64,000 bases of DNA from Paenibacillus kyungheensis (lineage in GTDB: Bacteria > Bacillota > Bacilli > Paenibacillales > Paenibacillaceae): NCBI RefSeq assembly GCF_028606985.1, contig NZ_CP117416.1:1774001-1838000 (forward strand), read 5' to 3'. Positions 35,592 to 44,265 of this stretch are shown here, piece after piece (the stretch's first letter is position 1; the number at the start of each line of letters is the position of its first letter). The notes under the pieces are model-generated. The model was given only the letters and a program-made list of their open reading frames with translations. It was not told the DNA's origin and ran no database searches. A program made the position numbers and the translations under genes.

Positions 35592-35921
35592 ATGGGGAAA
35601 GAACCGATTACTGAAGAGTTCTTCATCAAAAAACTAGCCGATGCAAAAATTCACTTCGAGCGTGCTTTAGATTGTAAGCACACTGAATTTGATGACCTGT
35701 ATCCCTATATGATTGAACATCCTCAGTTCTTTTGGTATAAACGCTATGTTGCCTGGTCAGAACTATTGACCATTGTAGGATTGTGTAAAGACCTGGATTT
35801 TGCTTGGGAGCAAGAATTTTCAGCTCATCAAGTAGAATATGTAGAACAACGTGTGATGTCAGCTAAAGTGCTTGATTTCTGGTTCGAGAAAAATGATACC
35901 AAAGAACCTGCACAGCGTTAA
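35592..35921 (+). CDS. hypothetical protein, 109 residues
   Basis: ATG 35592 follows GAGGGGAGGCAGACCA, a strong ribosome binding site; the frame is open for 24 more codons but without support. The protein is helical and rich in aromatic residues (DLYPYMIEHPQFFWYKRYVA), soluble, with no known domain. It is monocistronic with a strong terminator. Confidence 0.65.
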   Translation: MGKEPITEEFFIKKLADAKIHFERALDCKHTEFDDLYPYMIEHPQFFWYKRYVAWSELLTIVGLCKDLDFAWEQEFSAHQVEYVEQRVMSAKVLDFWFEKNDTKEPAQR

Positions 35922-35987
35922 TCCGCTTTAGGAAAATCCTTTGTCGTTACAGTCAACTAGAATCTACAGACATTTCAACAAATTATC

Positions 35988-36022
35988 AGACCTAAATGGG
36001 ATTTCATTTAGGTCTTTTTTTG
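35988..36022 (+). terminator. terminator after the 109-residue gene
   Basis: AGACCTAAATG / CATTTAGGTCT with loop GGATTT, followed by TTTTTTG. Confidence 0.92.
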
Positions 36023-36056
36023 TACACATAAATACAATAGAAAAGAGGGTGACATA

Positions 36057-36308
36057 ATGATTACAGATGATGAATTAGATGCATATCGGGTATCCGGTGA
36101 GAAAGTCCGTGTCGTTCGTGATGATATTCGAGAAAATGATATTCGGGGTATTGTAGTAGCGTGGGATGATGAACAGGTATTGATTCGTCGCCCAAATCGT
36201 AATGTAGTTAAATTAAGCCGTAGCTATATCTACCAACCTTCCAAAGAAGAGCGTCGAAGTCCTTTAGATGAAATGGAAGATACAGTACATCCAGCATCTG
36301 AGGAATAA
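36057..36308 (+). CDS. small hypothetical protein, 83 residues
   Basis: ATG 36057 follows AGAGGGTGACATA. The central part (KVRVVRDDIRENDIRGIVVA, then DDEQVLIRRPNRNVVKLSRS) reads as a small SH3-like beta barrel, with an acidic tail. No family is recognised. It is a single gene. Confidence 0.6.
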   Translation: MITDDELDAYRVSGEKVRVVRDDIRENDIRGIVVAWDDEQVLIRRPNRNVVKLSRSYIYQPSKEERRSPLDEMEDTVHPASEE

Positions 36309-36490
36309 GGCTTTATACTTGTAAATACTATATAGCATGTATGTGAGACTAAATAGTACGTAAACGATATCATGATTAGGATCTATCTATAACCCAAATG
36401 ATCCTAATTAAAATAAGAACTTGAGAAATTGATCTAAAGTTATACAGAGAGTGATCCAAAGTTCTATACAGAAGTAATACACAATTGCAC

Positions 36491-36548
36491 AAAAAAAAGC
36501 ATCTATCGATCGTCTGAACAGCAGACAGATCATAGATGCTTTTATTAT
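36491..36548. terminator. bidirectional terminator hairpin
   Basis: AAAAGCATCTAT..GATC-GTCTG pairs with CAGAC-GATC..ATAGATGCTTTT around AACAG, with A and T runs on both sides. It lies between the convergent genes at 36308 and 36668. The rest of the 359-base gap holds nothing recognised. Confidence 0.88.
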
Positions 36549-36667
36549 ATAAAAGCCATTCAAGGAGTTGAATGAAAATATAGTATAGCGAAATGTGTGG
36601 TTTCACTAACAATGATTAGGATTGAATCTAGGTCATATCTATCTGTTAACCCCTAGAACAACTGTAA

Positions 36668-37165
36668 TTAACCAAGAGTACCTGTACGATAAGGACGATA
36701 ACCAGAGTAACGAGAAGGTTCGCGTAACTTGGTATTGTTAGACACGGTTGCAGGATGTGGAGAACCTTGATCTTCATAAGACGAAGGTGTATGAACAGCC
36801 GGAACAGGAGACAATCCCAGATAAGCACGCATCCGTTCGTTCGCTTCTTGATGAAACTCGGTGATGCCTAATTGAAAAGTACCATGATGACCACTGCAAA
36901 GAATCTGAGCTTCAATATGAGTAGCCGATTGATCAATCTCGTACAATCGCAAATTATGGCTACGTAGATCACGACGAACTTCTGACAACAATAGATTAGT
37001 GCGGTCCATACCGCTACGAATCACTTCCATATATAATCCAGCCGACGGTAGTTGATTGCTTTCCTCTAACGACTTAGCATCACGATCAAATTTCTTTTGA
37101 ATATAAACAAGCAACAGATAGCTTTTTACCAGAGAGCGTTCTTCTTCGGATAAAAATACAGCCAT
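36668..37165 (-). CDS. hypothetical protein, 165 residues
   Basis: ATG 37165 follows AGGTGGTGATATGA. The first 120 residues are helical (MAVFLSEEERSLVKSYLLLV, then RTNLLLSEVRRDLRSHNLRL), the last 40 are Pro/Ser/Arg/Tyr-rich and likely disordered (SRYSGYRPYRTGTLG). No family is recognised. A 20-base palindrome with a LexA-like core lies 18 bases upstream of the start, so DNA-damage or other repressor control is possible. Confidence 0.65.
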   Translation of the reverse strand: MAVFLSEEERSLVKSYLLLVYIQKKFDRDAKSLEESNQLPSAGLYMEVIRSGMDRTNLLLSEVRRDLRSHNLRLYEIDQSATHIEAQILCSGHHGTFQLGITEFHQEANERMRAYLGLSPVPAVHTPSSYEDQGSPHPATVSNNTKLREPSRYSGYRPYRTGTLG

Positions 37166-37182
37166 TCATATCACCACCTAGT

Positions 37183-37202
37183 ATAAGAACTTATGTTCTT
37201 AT
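37183..37202 (-). promoter_or_regulatory. 20-base palindromic operator
   Basis: ATAAGAAC-TTAT-GTTCTTAT has perfect 8-base arms around TTAT. Its core GAAC-N4-GTTC agrees with the core of the Bacillus LexA box, although the flanking C and G of the full consensus are replaced by A and T. It lies immediately upstream of the 165-residue gene. Confidence 0.5.
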
Positions 37203-37555
37203 TATATGGTATAACTTGTAAAGATGCAATACTTTGTTCGTAAAAAAGGCGAACAAAATAAAATATGATTCGCTGTTAGCAGAATTATAGATAATTTGAT
37301 TACACCTTATTAATATCATAATCAATTAATAATTTAATCTATGAAAACGAAAAAGCTAACCTGCTTAGTGTTCATAAAGGTCAGTTTTGGTGAAATTATA
37401 AGAAGAGACTATTGATCCGCATTGCCGTTTCCTAATCAATACTGTAATGAATAAATAGGATTTGCAATACAAAAGGAAGTACACACATCAGGTACATAGC
37501 GGAGTAATAGGATCGATTCGACCAAATATGGATATATTGGAAGGGGAAGATCTTC
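37203..37555 (+). promoter_or_regulatory. gldA upstream region
   Basis: An AT-rich gap of about 350 bases. It contains a perfect inverted repeat TTTGTTCG (37233-37240) / CGAACAAA (37250-37257) with a 9-base spacer. No promoter hexamers are convincing and no gene is supported. Confidence 0.35.
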
Positions 37556-38674
37556 ATGACAGAACGCATATTTATCAGCCCGGGAAAATACGTACAGGGT
37601 AGAGATGTTACTGATAAAGCAGGAGAATATGTAAAAGGAATTAGCGATGGCAAAGCATTGGTAATCGCCGATGATATTGTCTGGGATATTGCAGGTAACC
37701 GGGTATTAGAAAGCTTGGACAAAGCGGGTGTACAGTACACCAAAGCCGTATTTAATGGTGAAGCTTCAACCAATGAGATTAATCGCCTAGCTGGACTCGG
37801 TAAAGAAGGTCAAGCCACTATCGTTGTGGGTGTAGGTGGCGGTAAAACGTTAGATACAGCCAAAGCGGTTAGCGATCAGTTAGGTGGATATAGTGTGATT
37901 ATCCCAACAACTGCTTCTACAGATGCGCCAACCAGTGCACTTTCTGTTATCTACTCAGATGAAGGTGTATTTGAAAGTTATAAATTTTACAATAAAAATC
38001 CTGACTTGATTCTTGTCGATACCAAAACGATTGCAGGGGCACCGCCACGCTTCCTATCTTCAGGTATAGCAGATGCTCTGGCAACATGGGTAGAAGCAAG
38101 AGCGGTTATCGAAGCGCGTGCAACAACAATGGCAGGTGGTCTAACAACGATTGCGGCTGAAGCGATTGCCCGTAAATGTGAAGAAGTATTGTTCGACTAT
38201 GGTGTACTTGCTTATGAATCGGTTAAACGCAAAGTGGTTACACCTGCGCTTGAATCAGTTGTAGAAGCGAATACACTACTAAGTGGACTAGGATTCGAAA
38301 GTGGTGGTCTAGCCGCGGCACATGCGATCCATAACGGATTCACTGTATTAGATGGAGAGATTCATCATATGACACATGGTGAAAAAGTCGCTTTCGGTAC
38401 ATTGTCGCAACTGGCACTTGAAAAACGTTCTATTGAAGAAATCGAGCGTTATATTGCTTTCTATATCAGCTTGGAATTACCTGTTACATTAGAAGATCTA
38501 CATTTACAAGATGCAACAGATGAAGATCTTTATCGTGTAGCAGAAGCAGCTACCAAAGCAGATGAGACTGCTCATAATCTTCCGTTCCCTGTGACCGCCG
38601 ATGATGTCAAAGATGCTATTATCGCAGCCGATCAATACTCTAAAGCATACAAAGCTAAATTGAAAAATCAATAA
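37556..38674 (+). CDS. gldA: glycerol dehydrogenase
   Basis: 372 residues from ATG 37556 ([17 protein letters not shown]), with GGAAGGGGAAG upstream. NAD-binding motifs [16 protein letters not shown] and [19 protein letters not shown], and the zinc ligands Asp and His in [18 protein letters not shown] and [12 protein letters not shown], mark iron/zinc alcohol dehydrogenases of the GldA type. It oxidises glycerol to dihydroxyacetone. It is monocistronic. Confidence 0.94.
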   Translation: MTERIFISPGKYVQGRDVTDKAGEYVKGISDGKALVIADDIVWDIAGNRVLESLDKAGVQYTKAVFNGEASTNEINRLAGLGKEGQATIVVGVGGGKTLDTAKAVSDQLGGYSVIIPTTASTDAPTSALSVIYSDEGVFESYKFYNKNPDLILVDTKTIAGAPPRFLSSGIADALATWVEARAVIEARATTMAGGLTTIAAEAIARKCEEVLFDYGVLAYESVKRKVVTPALESVVEANTLLSGLGFESGGLAAAHAIHNGFTVLDGEIHHMTHGEKVAFGTLSQLALEKRSIEEIERYIAFYISLELPVTLEDLHLQDATDEDLYRVAEAATKADETAHNLPFPVTADDVKDAIIAADQYSKAYKAKLKNQ

Positions 38675-38797
38675 AACCGTATCGGAATATATGACACTTT
38701 TAGTGATGCGTACTATAGTATTTTTGTAATGATTTACTGTAGTAACGGTATAATATAGAAGTGAGTGTATAATCATACGATTTTTTATACGAAGAAC

Positions 38798-38842
38798 AAA
38801 AGCCTACTTTTACCATTTATTTGGTGAAAGTAGGCTTTTTTG
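38798..38842 (+). terminator. gldA terminator
   Basis: AAAAGCCTACTTTTACCA pairs with TGGTGAAAGTAGGCTTTT, followed by TTGC. It lies 123 bases past the stop. Confidence 0.9.
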
Positions 38843-38965
38843 CTTTCATTATTCGACATTTTCTGATAGGGTAGGAAAGATAGGATATAAGAATGTAGAG
38901 ATCAACAAGTATTTTTTTATCCAGTAAATAAAGATGGTTGCGTAAGTGCAAGGAAGGTTGGGAAT

Positions 38966-40168
38966 ATGAGAAAGTTTGCGTTTGCTTCATATCTAATGTA
39001 TTTTCTAGCAGGATTAGTCGTCACTACGATTGGAGCGATTATGCCGCAGTTACTCGGGCATTACAATCTAAGTTATACTGAAGGTGGAACACTGGTATTT
39101 ATCGGTTCAATCGGATTCCTAATCGGAGTTCCATTGTCTGCTTATATGATGCACCGATTTGGTGAAAAGGTCACACTGGCAATTTCTGCCCTTGTTATCG
39201 CTGTAACGCAGGGGATGATGCTAACATTACCGCAGTATTCGTGGATTACAGTCTTGAACTTTTTTAACAGTCTAAGTGTATCTGCGATTGAAGTTGTAGT
39301 CGCGGCGTTAGTTATGGAGCGATTTGTAAGTCGTAGAGCGGTAACGATGAGTTATTTGGAAGTGTCTTTCGGTCTGGGAGCGTTAGGGATGCCTGTTTTT
39401 GCAAGCGGTTTTATTGCACTCGGGCACTGGCAATGGGTATTTGCAGTAACAGGATTGATCTCACTTGTGATGGGGATTGTATGGATGCGGATTCAATATT
39501 CTGGTGAAGAAGAGTCTTCAGCTCATCAAGCTATCGATGCGGTAGAAGTTGCACCTTCGGCTACTGTAACAGGCAGACATAAAATAGTATTATTAAGCAT
39601 ATTTTTGCTGATGATTTTTGTATATTGTGGAATTGAAGGCAGTCTCAATAATTTCTTATCATCTATCTTTATTACGTATTTCGGCAGTTCGGAATATTAT
39701 GCTTCGATCAGTATTGGTGCATTCTGGGGAGCGATGGTCGTTGGACGACTTGCAACCGGTTGGATTATCCGTCGTGTGAATTACAGTCGTTTTCTATTGA
39801 TTAGTATGTCGCTTAGTCTATTGGTTCTGCTAGCATTTCTAGTATTCCGTCAAGAATGGGCTGGATATCTGTTAGTACCATTGTTAGGATTTACGATGTC
39901 AGGTGTCTATTCGATCACAATGGTCTATGCCAATCATACACTACCCGGTATGGCACGTACGGTTACCAGTCTGATTACAGGATTTGCAGGCTTCGGTAAT
40001 GCAGTATTCCCTGTATTGATCGGCTATACGATGGATCGTGCACCGATTCAAGTGTCTTTGATGTTGATCGCCAGTTATGCGGTAGCCTTTTTAATTCTGT
40101 TATTGATCATTATGGGCAATTATCGCAAATGGAAACGTACAGATGCACACGAAGCAGTAAAGGCATGA
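38966..40168 (+). CDS. MFS transporter
   Basis: 400 residues from ATG 38966 with AAGGAAGGTTGGG upstream. Twelve membrane segments are apparent in two groups of six, with the cytoplasmic loop (EEESSAHQAIDAVEV) between. The GxxxDRxGRR-like loop 2-3 motif appears as HRFGEKVTLAIS, and the second half repeats it as GRLATGWIIRRVNYSR. FucP/YfkF-like sugar or metabolite porters look similar. The substrate is unknown. The following cupin gene starts 49 bases later and may be co-expressed. Confidence 0.87.
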   Translation: MRKFAFASYLMYFLAGLVVTTIGAIMPQLLGHYNLSYTEGGTLVFIGSIGFLIGVPLSAYMMHRFGEKVTLAISALVIAVTQGMMLTLPQYSWITVLNFFNSLSVSAIEVVVAALVMERFVSRRAVTMSYLEVSFGLGALGMPVFASGFIALGHWQWVFAVTGLISLVMGIVWMRIQYSGEEESSAHQAIDAVEVAPSATVTGRHKIVLLSIFLLMIFVYCGIEGSLNNFLSSIFITYFGSSEYYASISIGAFWGAMVVGRLATGWIIRRVNYSRFLLISMSLSLLVLLAFLVFRQEWAGYLLVPLLGFTMSGVYSITMVYANHTLPGMARTVTSLITGFAGFGNAVFPVLIGYTMDRAPIQVSLMLIASYAVAFLILLLIIMGNYRKWKRTDAHEAVKA

Positions 40169-40217
40169 TGATAATAGAATGTATACTGCTTAATCGTCAA
40201 AAGGAGGCAGAATCGAT

Positions 40218-40538
40218 ATGAGTAATCTAGGTTTATGGGAAGATGCAGAACCTGGGGTAAAACGCTGTATTTTGAATGCCAATGCAGGCTTAATGATGAT
40301 GGAAGTTCACTTTGCCAAAGGAGCAGAAGGATACCAGCATCACCATCCTCATCAGCAGATGAGTTATTGTCTACGGGGTTCATTTACATTCACGATCGAT
40401 AATCAGCAGACAACACTTACTCAAGGGCAGTCTATCAATATTCCGCCTCATGCCAGTCATGGAGTTGTAGCACTGGAAGAAGATTCTGCTCTGCTAGATG
40501 TATTTACTCCGATTCGCGAAGATTTGTTAAAATTGTAA
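40218..40538 (+). CDS. small cupin-domain protein
   Basis: 106 residues from ATG 40218 with AAAAGGAGGCAG upstream. Single cupin barrel: motif 1 appears as GYQHHHPHQQMSYCLRGSFT (His-rich metal site), motif 2 as INIPPHASHGVVAL. Such proteins bind a metal and often act in sugar or ectoine-like metabolism (for example KdgF). It follows an MFS gene, so it may process the transported compound; that is an inference. Confidence 0.88.
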   Translation: MSNLGLWEDAEPGVKRCILNANAGLMMMEVHFAKGAEGYQHHHPHQQMSYCLRGSFTFTIDNQQTTLTQGQSINIPPHASHGVVALEEDSALLDVFTPIREDLLKL

Positions 40539-40548
40539 ACACAGATCA

Positions 40549-40588
40549 AGCTATCTCTTTACATAAAGTGAAGAGGTAGCTATTTTTA
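40549..40588 (+). terminator. terminator after the cupin gene
   Basis: AGCTATCTCTTTAC / GTGAAGAGGTAGCT with two G-U pairs, followed by ATTTTTATA. The remaining bases to 40909 are AT-rich, probably the barnase promoter region, with no gene. Confidence 0.8.
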
Positions 40589-40909
40589 TATCCATACCCA
40601 TATAGAAGGCATACCTAGAACTAATTAGAGAATCTCAGATTTCTATGGATTAATATGGTAAAATTAAAAAGAGTGTGTATATGGATAAGAATGATATGTA
40701 TATAACTAATAGATAGTACATAATGTGTGCTTTTTACTCTCATTTTACGTTATATTTAGAAATATTTACAAATAAAGCGATTAAATTTAAAATTTTAAAC
40801 AAACTTGTGTGATATAAATGGTAAAGAGAATGCTTGTTACCTATAATGTGCATAGGACGTTATAAGTTAACAACGTTCATCCAATACAAGCTACATAGGA
40901 GGCTGGAAA

Positions 40910-41350
40910 ATGAAAAGATTTTTGTCCACAGCACTACTTGCATTGATGTTAACGGTTGTCTTCTTTACCGGTTCACAAGTAACACCTGTTGCACAGCCAG
41001 AAAAAGCTTCAGCAGCGACTTGTACGATTATCAACACATTTACAGGTGTATCGAATTACATCAAAGCGAACAAAACATTGCCTTGTAACTTTATTACGAA
41101 ATCTCAAGCATCAGCACTTGGATGGGTGTCTTCGAAAGGAAACCTGGCAGATGTAGCTCCGGGTAAAAGTATCGGTGGAGATGTATTCAGCAACCGCGAA
41201 GGATTACTTCCAACAGCAAGTGGACGCACATGGCGTGAGGCAGATATTAACTACACTTCCGGCTTCCGCAACTCCGATCGTATCTTGTACTCTAACGACG
41301 GTCTAGTGTACAAAACAACAGATCACTATGCTTCATTTACCAAAATGTAG
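40910..41350 (+). CDS. secreted guanyl-specific ribonuclease (barnase family)
   Basis: 146 residues from ATG 40910 after TAGGAGG. A signal peptide ends near residue 35 (KASA-A). The mature part is a clear barnase orthologue: INTFTGVSNYI, ITKSQASALGW, KGNLADVAPGKSIGGD, FSNREG and EADINYTSGFRNSDRILYS. Equivalents of Lys27, Arg59, Glu73, Arg83, Arg87 and His102 are Lys64, Arg96, Glu110, Arg120, Arg124 and His139. Cys38 and Cys59 are not in classical barnase and may form a disulfide. It degrades RNA outside the cell and kills if retained; its inhibitor gene follows. A hairpin (41374-41404) separates the two. Confidence 0.96.
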   Translation: MKRFLSTALLALMLTVVFFTGSQVTPVAQPEKASAATCTIINTFTGVSNYIKANKTLPCNFITKSQASALGWVSSKGNLADVAPGKSIGGDVFSNREGLLPTASGRTWREADINYTSGFRNSDRILYSNDGLVYKTTDHYASFTKM

Positions 41351-41373
41351 AACATAAACGTTGTTCATACGCG

Positions 41374-41404
41374 TATGCCAGAGCAGATGATTGCTTCTGG
41401 CATA
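41374..41404 (+). terminator. hairpin between barnase and barstar genes
   Basis: ATGCCAGA-GCA pairs with TGC-T-TCTGGCAT around a 6-base loop. There is no T run, so it may act as an attenuator or mRNA-stability hairpin rather than a full terminator. Confidence 0.5.
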
Positions 41405-41446
41405 TCGCTATGAATAGCACTTTAAGATGTAAAGGATGAGATAACA

Positions 41447-41734
41447 ATGAAAATGGTAACGATCAATGGCGAGGACTTTCATACGATCACCGAATTACAC
41501 GAGACTTTACAACAGAAGCTAGAATTGCCTGAATTTTATGGAAAAAATCTAGATGCACTATGGGATTGCTTAACAGGCATGATCGAATTGCCATTACAGA
41601 TGGAATGGTTGAATTATGATGTAAGCCGTCAACGTCTAGGTGATAAAGCCGATCAGGTGCTGAGTGTATTGGAAGAAGCTCAAGCGGAAGGTAATGGCTT
41701 TCGGATATGGGTAAGGGATGAAGTGGAAGATTGA
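41447..41734 (+). CDS. barstar family ribonuclease inhibitor
   Basis: 95 residues from ATG 41447 with AAGGATGAG upstream. It follows barstar along its length: INGEDFHTITELHETL, LPEFYGKNLDALWDCLTG and VLSVLEEAQAEG. Barnase-contacting residues are kept: Asp36, Trp39, Asp40, Thr43 and Glu77 (Asp35, Trp38, Asp39, Thr42, Glu76 of barstar); Tyr29 is Phe and Trp44 is Met. It stays in the cytoplasm and blocks the active site of the neighbouring barnase. In the source of classical barnase the two genes are not adjacent; here they are 96 bases apart. Confidence 0.95.
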   Translation: MKMVTINGEDFHTITELHETLQQKLELPEFYGKNLDALWDCLTGMIELPLQMEWLNYDVSRQRLGDKADQVLSVLEEAQAEGNGFRIWVRDEVED

Positions 41735-41771
41735 ATATAGAAGATTAAGATAGGCAAATATAGAAGTGAAG

Positions 41772-41807
41772 AAAAAGCTGTGCTCAGAAGAGTAACAGCT
41801 TTTTTTG
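41772..41807 (+). terminator. barstar terminator
   Basis: AAAAAGCTGT / ACAGCTTTTT with a 14-base loop, followed by TTG. It closes the barnase-barstar unit before the AT-rich cassette. Confidence 0.82.
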
Positions 41808-41915
41808 ATGATTATTTTTAGTGTGAAGAACACATTGATGATTTATCTTAACAGTTTATAATTAAAATAATTATTTGAGACTATATTTGAAAAATATCTA
41901 ACCAAAGGAGAAAAA

Positions 41916-42932
41916 ATGATTATTTTATTTTTAGTTTCTATTTTAAGTAATATTATAAGTATAGCTTATTCTATTGATCTAATTATTAAATCTAGATCAA
42001 AATCAGAAGGATTTATATTACAATATAGTTTACCATTTTTAGTAACTTTTCTATCTCCCTTATTAATAACTCATTTATTTAATTTTTCTATTTGGATGTC
42101 ATTAATTTTAGTTATAGGAATTGGTATAAAATTCACATATTTTTTTAGTAACAGTTATAACGAAAGTGTTAGCTACATAATGGAAACAGATAATTGTGAG
42201 CATTTGAGGAATCCAAAATTAGAAGATTTAATTGTGAAAATGTGTTTAGAACAGGGAATAAACAAAATTGATATTGATTTAATAAATAATTCTAAAGAAA
42301 TTAATGCTCAAGCATCTTCTAAGTTACGTTCTAGACAACATCAAATTAGTATTACAAAAAAGAGTTTAGATTTAGAATATAATACTGTAATAGCATTAGT
42401 AGCTCATGAAATATTTCATTTAAAGTTTATGGATACTACTGTCATAGCAAATTTGAAAAGAGTATTAAATAATTTATGTTTGTTTGTTAGTTTTATTGTA
42501 TTTGTACAATTTTTAAATTTTATTAGTGAATATTTAAGTTTTTACAATTTTCTGACCCTTATATTTTGTTTAATTGCATTACTTTATTTTATTCTCATGA
42601 TGATTTTTTTATTAATAGACAATAGAAGATTTTGGAACCAAATTCAAGAATTAAAAGCTGATAGATTTGCAAGCCAATTATCTAATGTTGGAGCAAGGGA
42701 ATATATTAAATTACTTCATATTTTGAAGAGTCAAGAAGATTATCATTGGGCTAATTATACTTGGTACCAAAAAATATATTTTAAGTATTTTTTGATATTA
42801 GACCATCCTTCTATTGATAGAAGAATATACTTGATAGAAAATTATAAGAAATGGACATACATGGATCTTACAAAACATCTTTTTTTAATGATGAAATGGT
42901 TCTTGACTGGAAAAGGATGGATTGGAAGATAA
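41916..42932 (+). CDS. membrane M48-family metallopeptidase, AT-rich
   Basis: 338 residues from ATG 41916 after AAAGGAG. Two or three N-terminal membrane helices precede a catalytic domain with the zinc motif ALVAHEIFHLKFMD (HExxH at residues 164-168), and two more helices lie between it and the third ligand region (QELKADRFASQL). This is the HtpX/M48 arrangement. Base composition is far more AT-rich than the flanking genes, with long runs of A and T, indicating recent transfer. The next gene follows by 22 bases and shares this composition, so the two form a cassette. Confidence 0.82.
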   Translation: MIILFLVSILSNIISIAYSIDLIIKSRSKSEGFILQYSLPFLVTFLSPLLITHLFNFSIWMSLILVIGIGIKFTYFFSNSYNESVSYIMETDNCEHLRNPKLEDLIVKMCLEQGINKIDIDLINNSKEINAQASSKLRSRQHQISITKKSLDLEYNTVIALVAHEIFHLKFMDTTVIANLKRVLNNLCLFVSFIVFVQFLNFISEYLSFYNFLTLIFCLIALLYFILMMIFLLIDNRRFWNQIQELKADRFASQLSNVGAREYIKLLHILKSQEDYHWANYTWYQKIYFKYFLILDHPSIDRRIYLIENYKKWTYMDLTKHLFLMMKWFLTGKGWIGR

Positions 42933-42954
42933 TGATTTATAAAGGAGAATAACA

Positions 42955-43830
42955 TTGGAATATTATGTGTCAAAAAAGATTATCAAGAAAATATCTCAAA
43001 GAATTTGGAACTTATTACGTCAGGAAAAAGTAACCAGATCTATGGTAAGAGAAACTACTTTAACAGATATTATTTTCTCTGAGCTAATAAATCATAGTAA
43101 TAACTCTATATTAGCTAAACAAAGAGAGAAAGAAGAATCTAAAAATGGAGCTGATATGGAATGGTGGATGTGGAGTCGTTCAAGTAGAAAAGCTATAAGT
43201 TTTAGAATTCAAGCTAAAAAACTTGATTATAAAACTTCAAGTTATTTAAAATTAGATCATAAGCATCAAATGGAAAATTTGATCAACACGTCAATGGAAG
43301 AAAATTTTGTACCTATTTACTTTTTTTATAATTATCTTGATGATGAGCAGAATATATACCATTCATGGGAGTACGCTTTTGCTCACGATATAGCTAGTAT
43401 AAAATCTGACAATCAATTAAGAAATTTTAAAAAAAGAATTATTTTAGAAAGTTATTGTAAGCCTGTAGATGATTTTTTTTGCGAATCAGATGATATTTTA
43501 GAATATATACTCAAATCTTATTTAAAAGTAAATCCATCTATTATTAAAGAAAATTATTATAAAGAAAAGTTACCAACATACATTCAGGAACTTCGAAAAT
43601 CCAGAAAAAAATTATTGAATCGAAAGTTGAATAAGAAAAAACAAGTTACAAATGTTGGATCAAATATGTTACCAAAAGATTCATCATTTAAAGCTTTTAT
43701 AAATGAAATATTTAATCTTTCTTTTTTAGGATTAATTGATTGGTTAAAAGTAGAAATATCACCAATAAATCATGTGAAGTTTCCACTTAATGCTCCAGAT
43801 GTCAAGTATATTATATTTACAGAAATATAA
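42955..43830 (+). CDS. DUF6615-like, putative PD-(D/E)XK nuclease fold protein
   Basis: 291 residues from TTG 42955 with AAAGGAGAA upstream. The N-terminal 90 residues contain VRETTLTDIIF, EESKNGADMEWWMWS and FRIQAKKL, with Glu33, Asp67, Glu69 and Gln86-x-Lys88 in the order expected of a PD-(D/E)XK nuclease core. This G-A-D-x-E-W-W and Q-A-K pattern is what I recall of DUF6615. The C-terminal half is Lys-rich, then hydrophobic, and unassigned. It is co-directional and compositionally identical with the M48 peptidase gene. Nuclease activity is an inference. Confidence 0.65.
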   Translation: MEYYVSKKIIKKISQRIWNLLRQEKVTRSMVRETTLTDIIFSELINHSNNSILAKQREKEESKNGADMEWWMWSRSSRKAISFRIQAKKLDYKTSSYLKLDHKHQMENLINTSMEENFVPIYFFYNYLDDEQNIYHSWEYAFAHDIASIKSDNQLRNFKKRIILESYCKPVDDFFCESDDILEYILKSYLKVNPSIIKENYYKEKLPTYIQELRKSRKKLLNRKLNKKKQVTNVGSNMLPKDSSFKAFINEIFNLSFLGLIDWLKVEISPINHVKFPLNAPDVKYIIFTEI

Positions 43831-43841
43831 TATACTTGGTA

Positions 43842-44120
43842 TTAAATTTGTTTTAGTTGTAGCTTAAATCTCAACCGATCTTTTAACCCTTGCTCATACA
43901 TCACCGACTCTGCTATTCCCTGTAGCAGAGTCACTACATTACAATAATCCATCAATAATTTCATTCCCTCTGGTTCCACATATGTACATAACTCGGTAAA
44001 CAGCCGATCACTTTCCAACATCAACTTCTTATAATCTTCTGATCCATAAATAATCGTATTCGCTATACTTTCCATCCGCATTGACTTGAATTGATTAAAA
44101 TCTTTTTCAAAATCATCCAT
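43842..44120 (-). CDS. hypothetical helical protein, 92 residues
   Basis: ATG 44120 is preceded by TTGGAGG at seven bases. The protein is all-helical with regular hydrophobic spacing (MDDFEKDFNQFKSMRMESIA, then GMKLLMDYCNVVTLLQGIAE). No signal or membrane segment. The family is not recognised. It runs against its neighbours and ends 12 bases from the DUF6615-like stop. Confidence 0.65.
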   Translation of the reverse strand: MDDFEKDFNQFKSMRMESIANTIIYGSEDYKKLMLESDRLFTELCTYVEPEGMKLLMDYCNVVTLLQGIAESVMYEQGLKDRLRFKLQLKQI

Positions 44121-44265
44121 AATGTAGACCTCCAAAAAGTGATGCTATTATCGTAGCATCGCTTATTTTAGCTGTATACGGTCACTCTGATAGCGAAGTG
44201 ATGTCACTCGTGAAGTTTGGTATACTGACTACTTGCACTTAAATTTAATAAAGGCGGTACGTCAC

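Noticed and set aside
40834-41088. Rightward 84-codon frame overlapping the barnase start
   Set aside because: Runs out of frame through the barnase signal peptide region and has no ribosome binding site.
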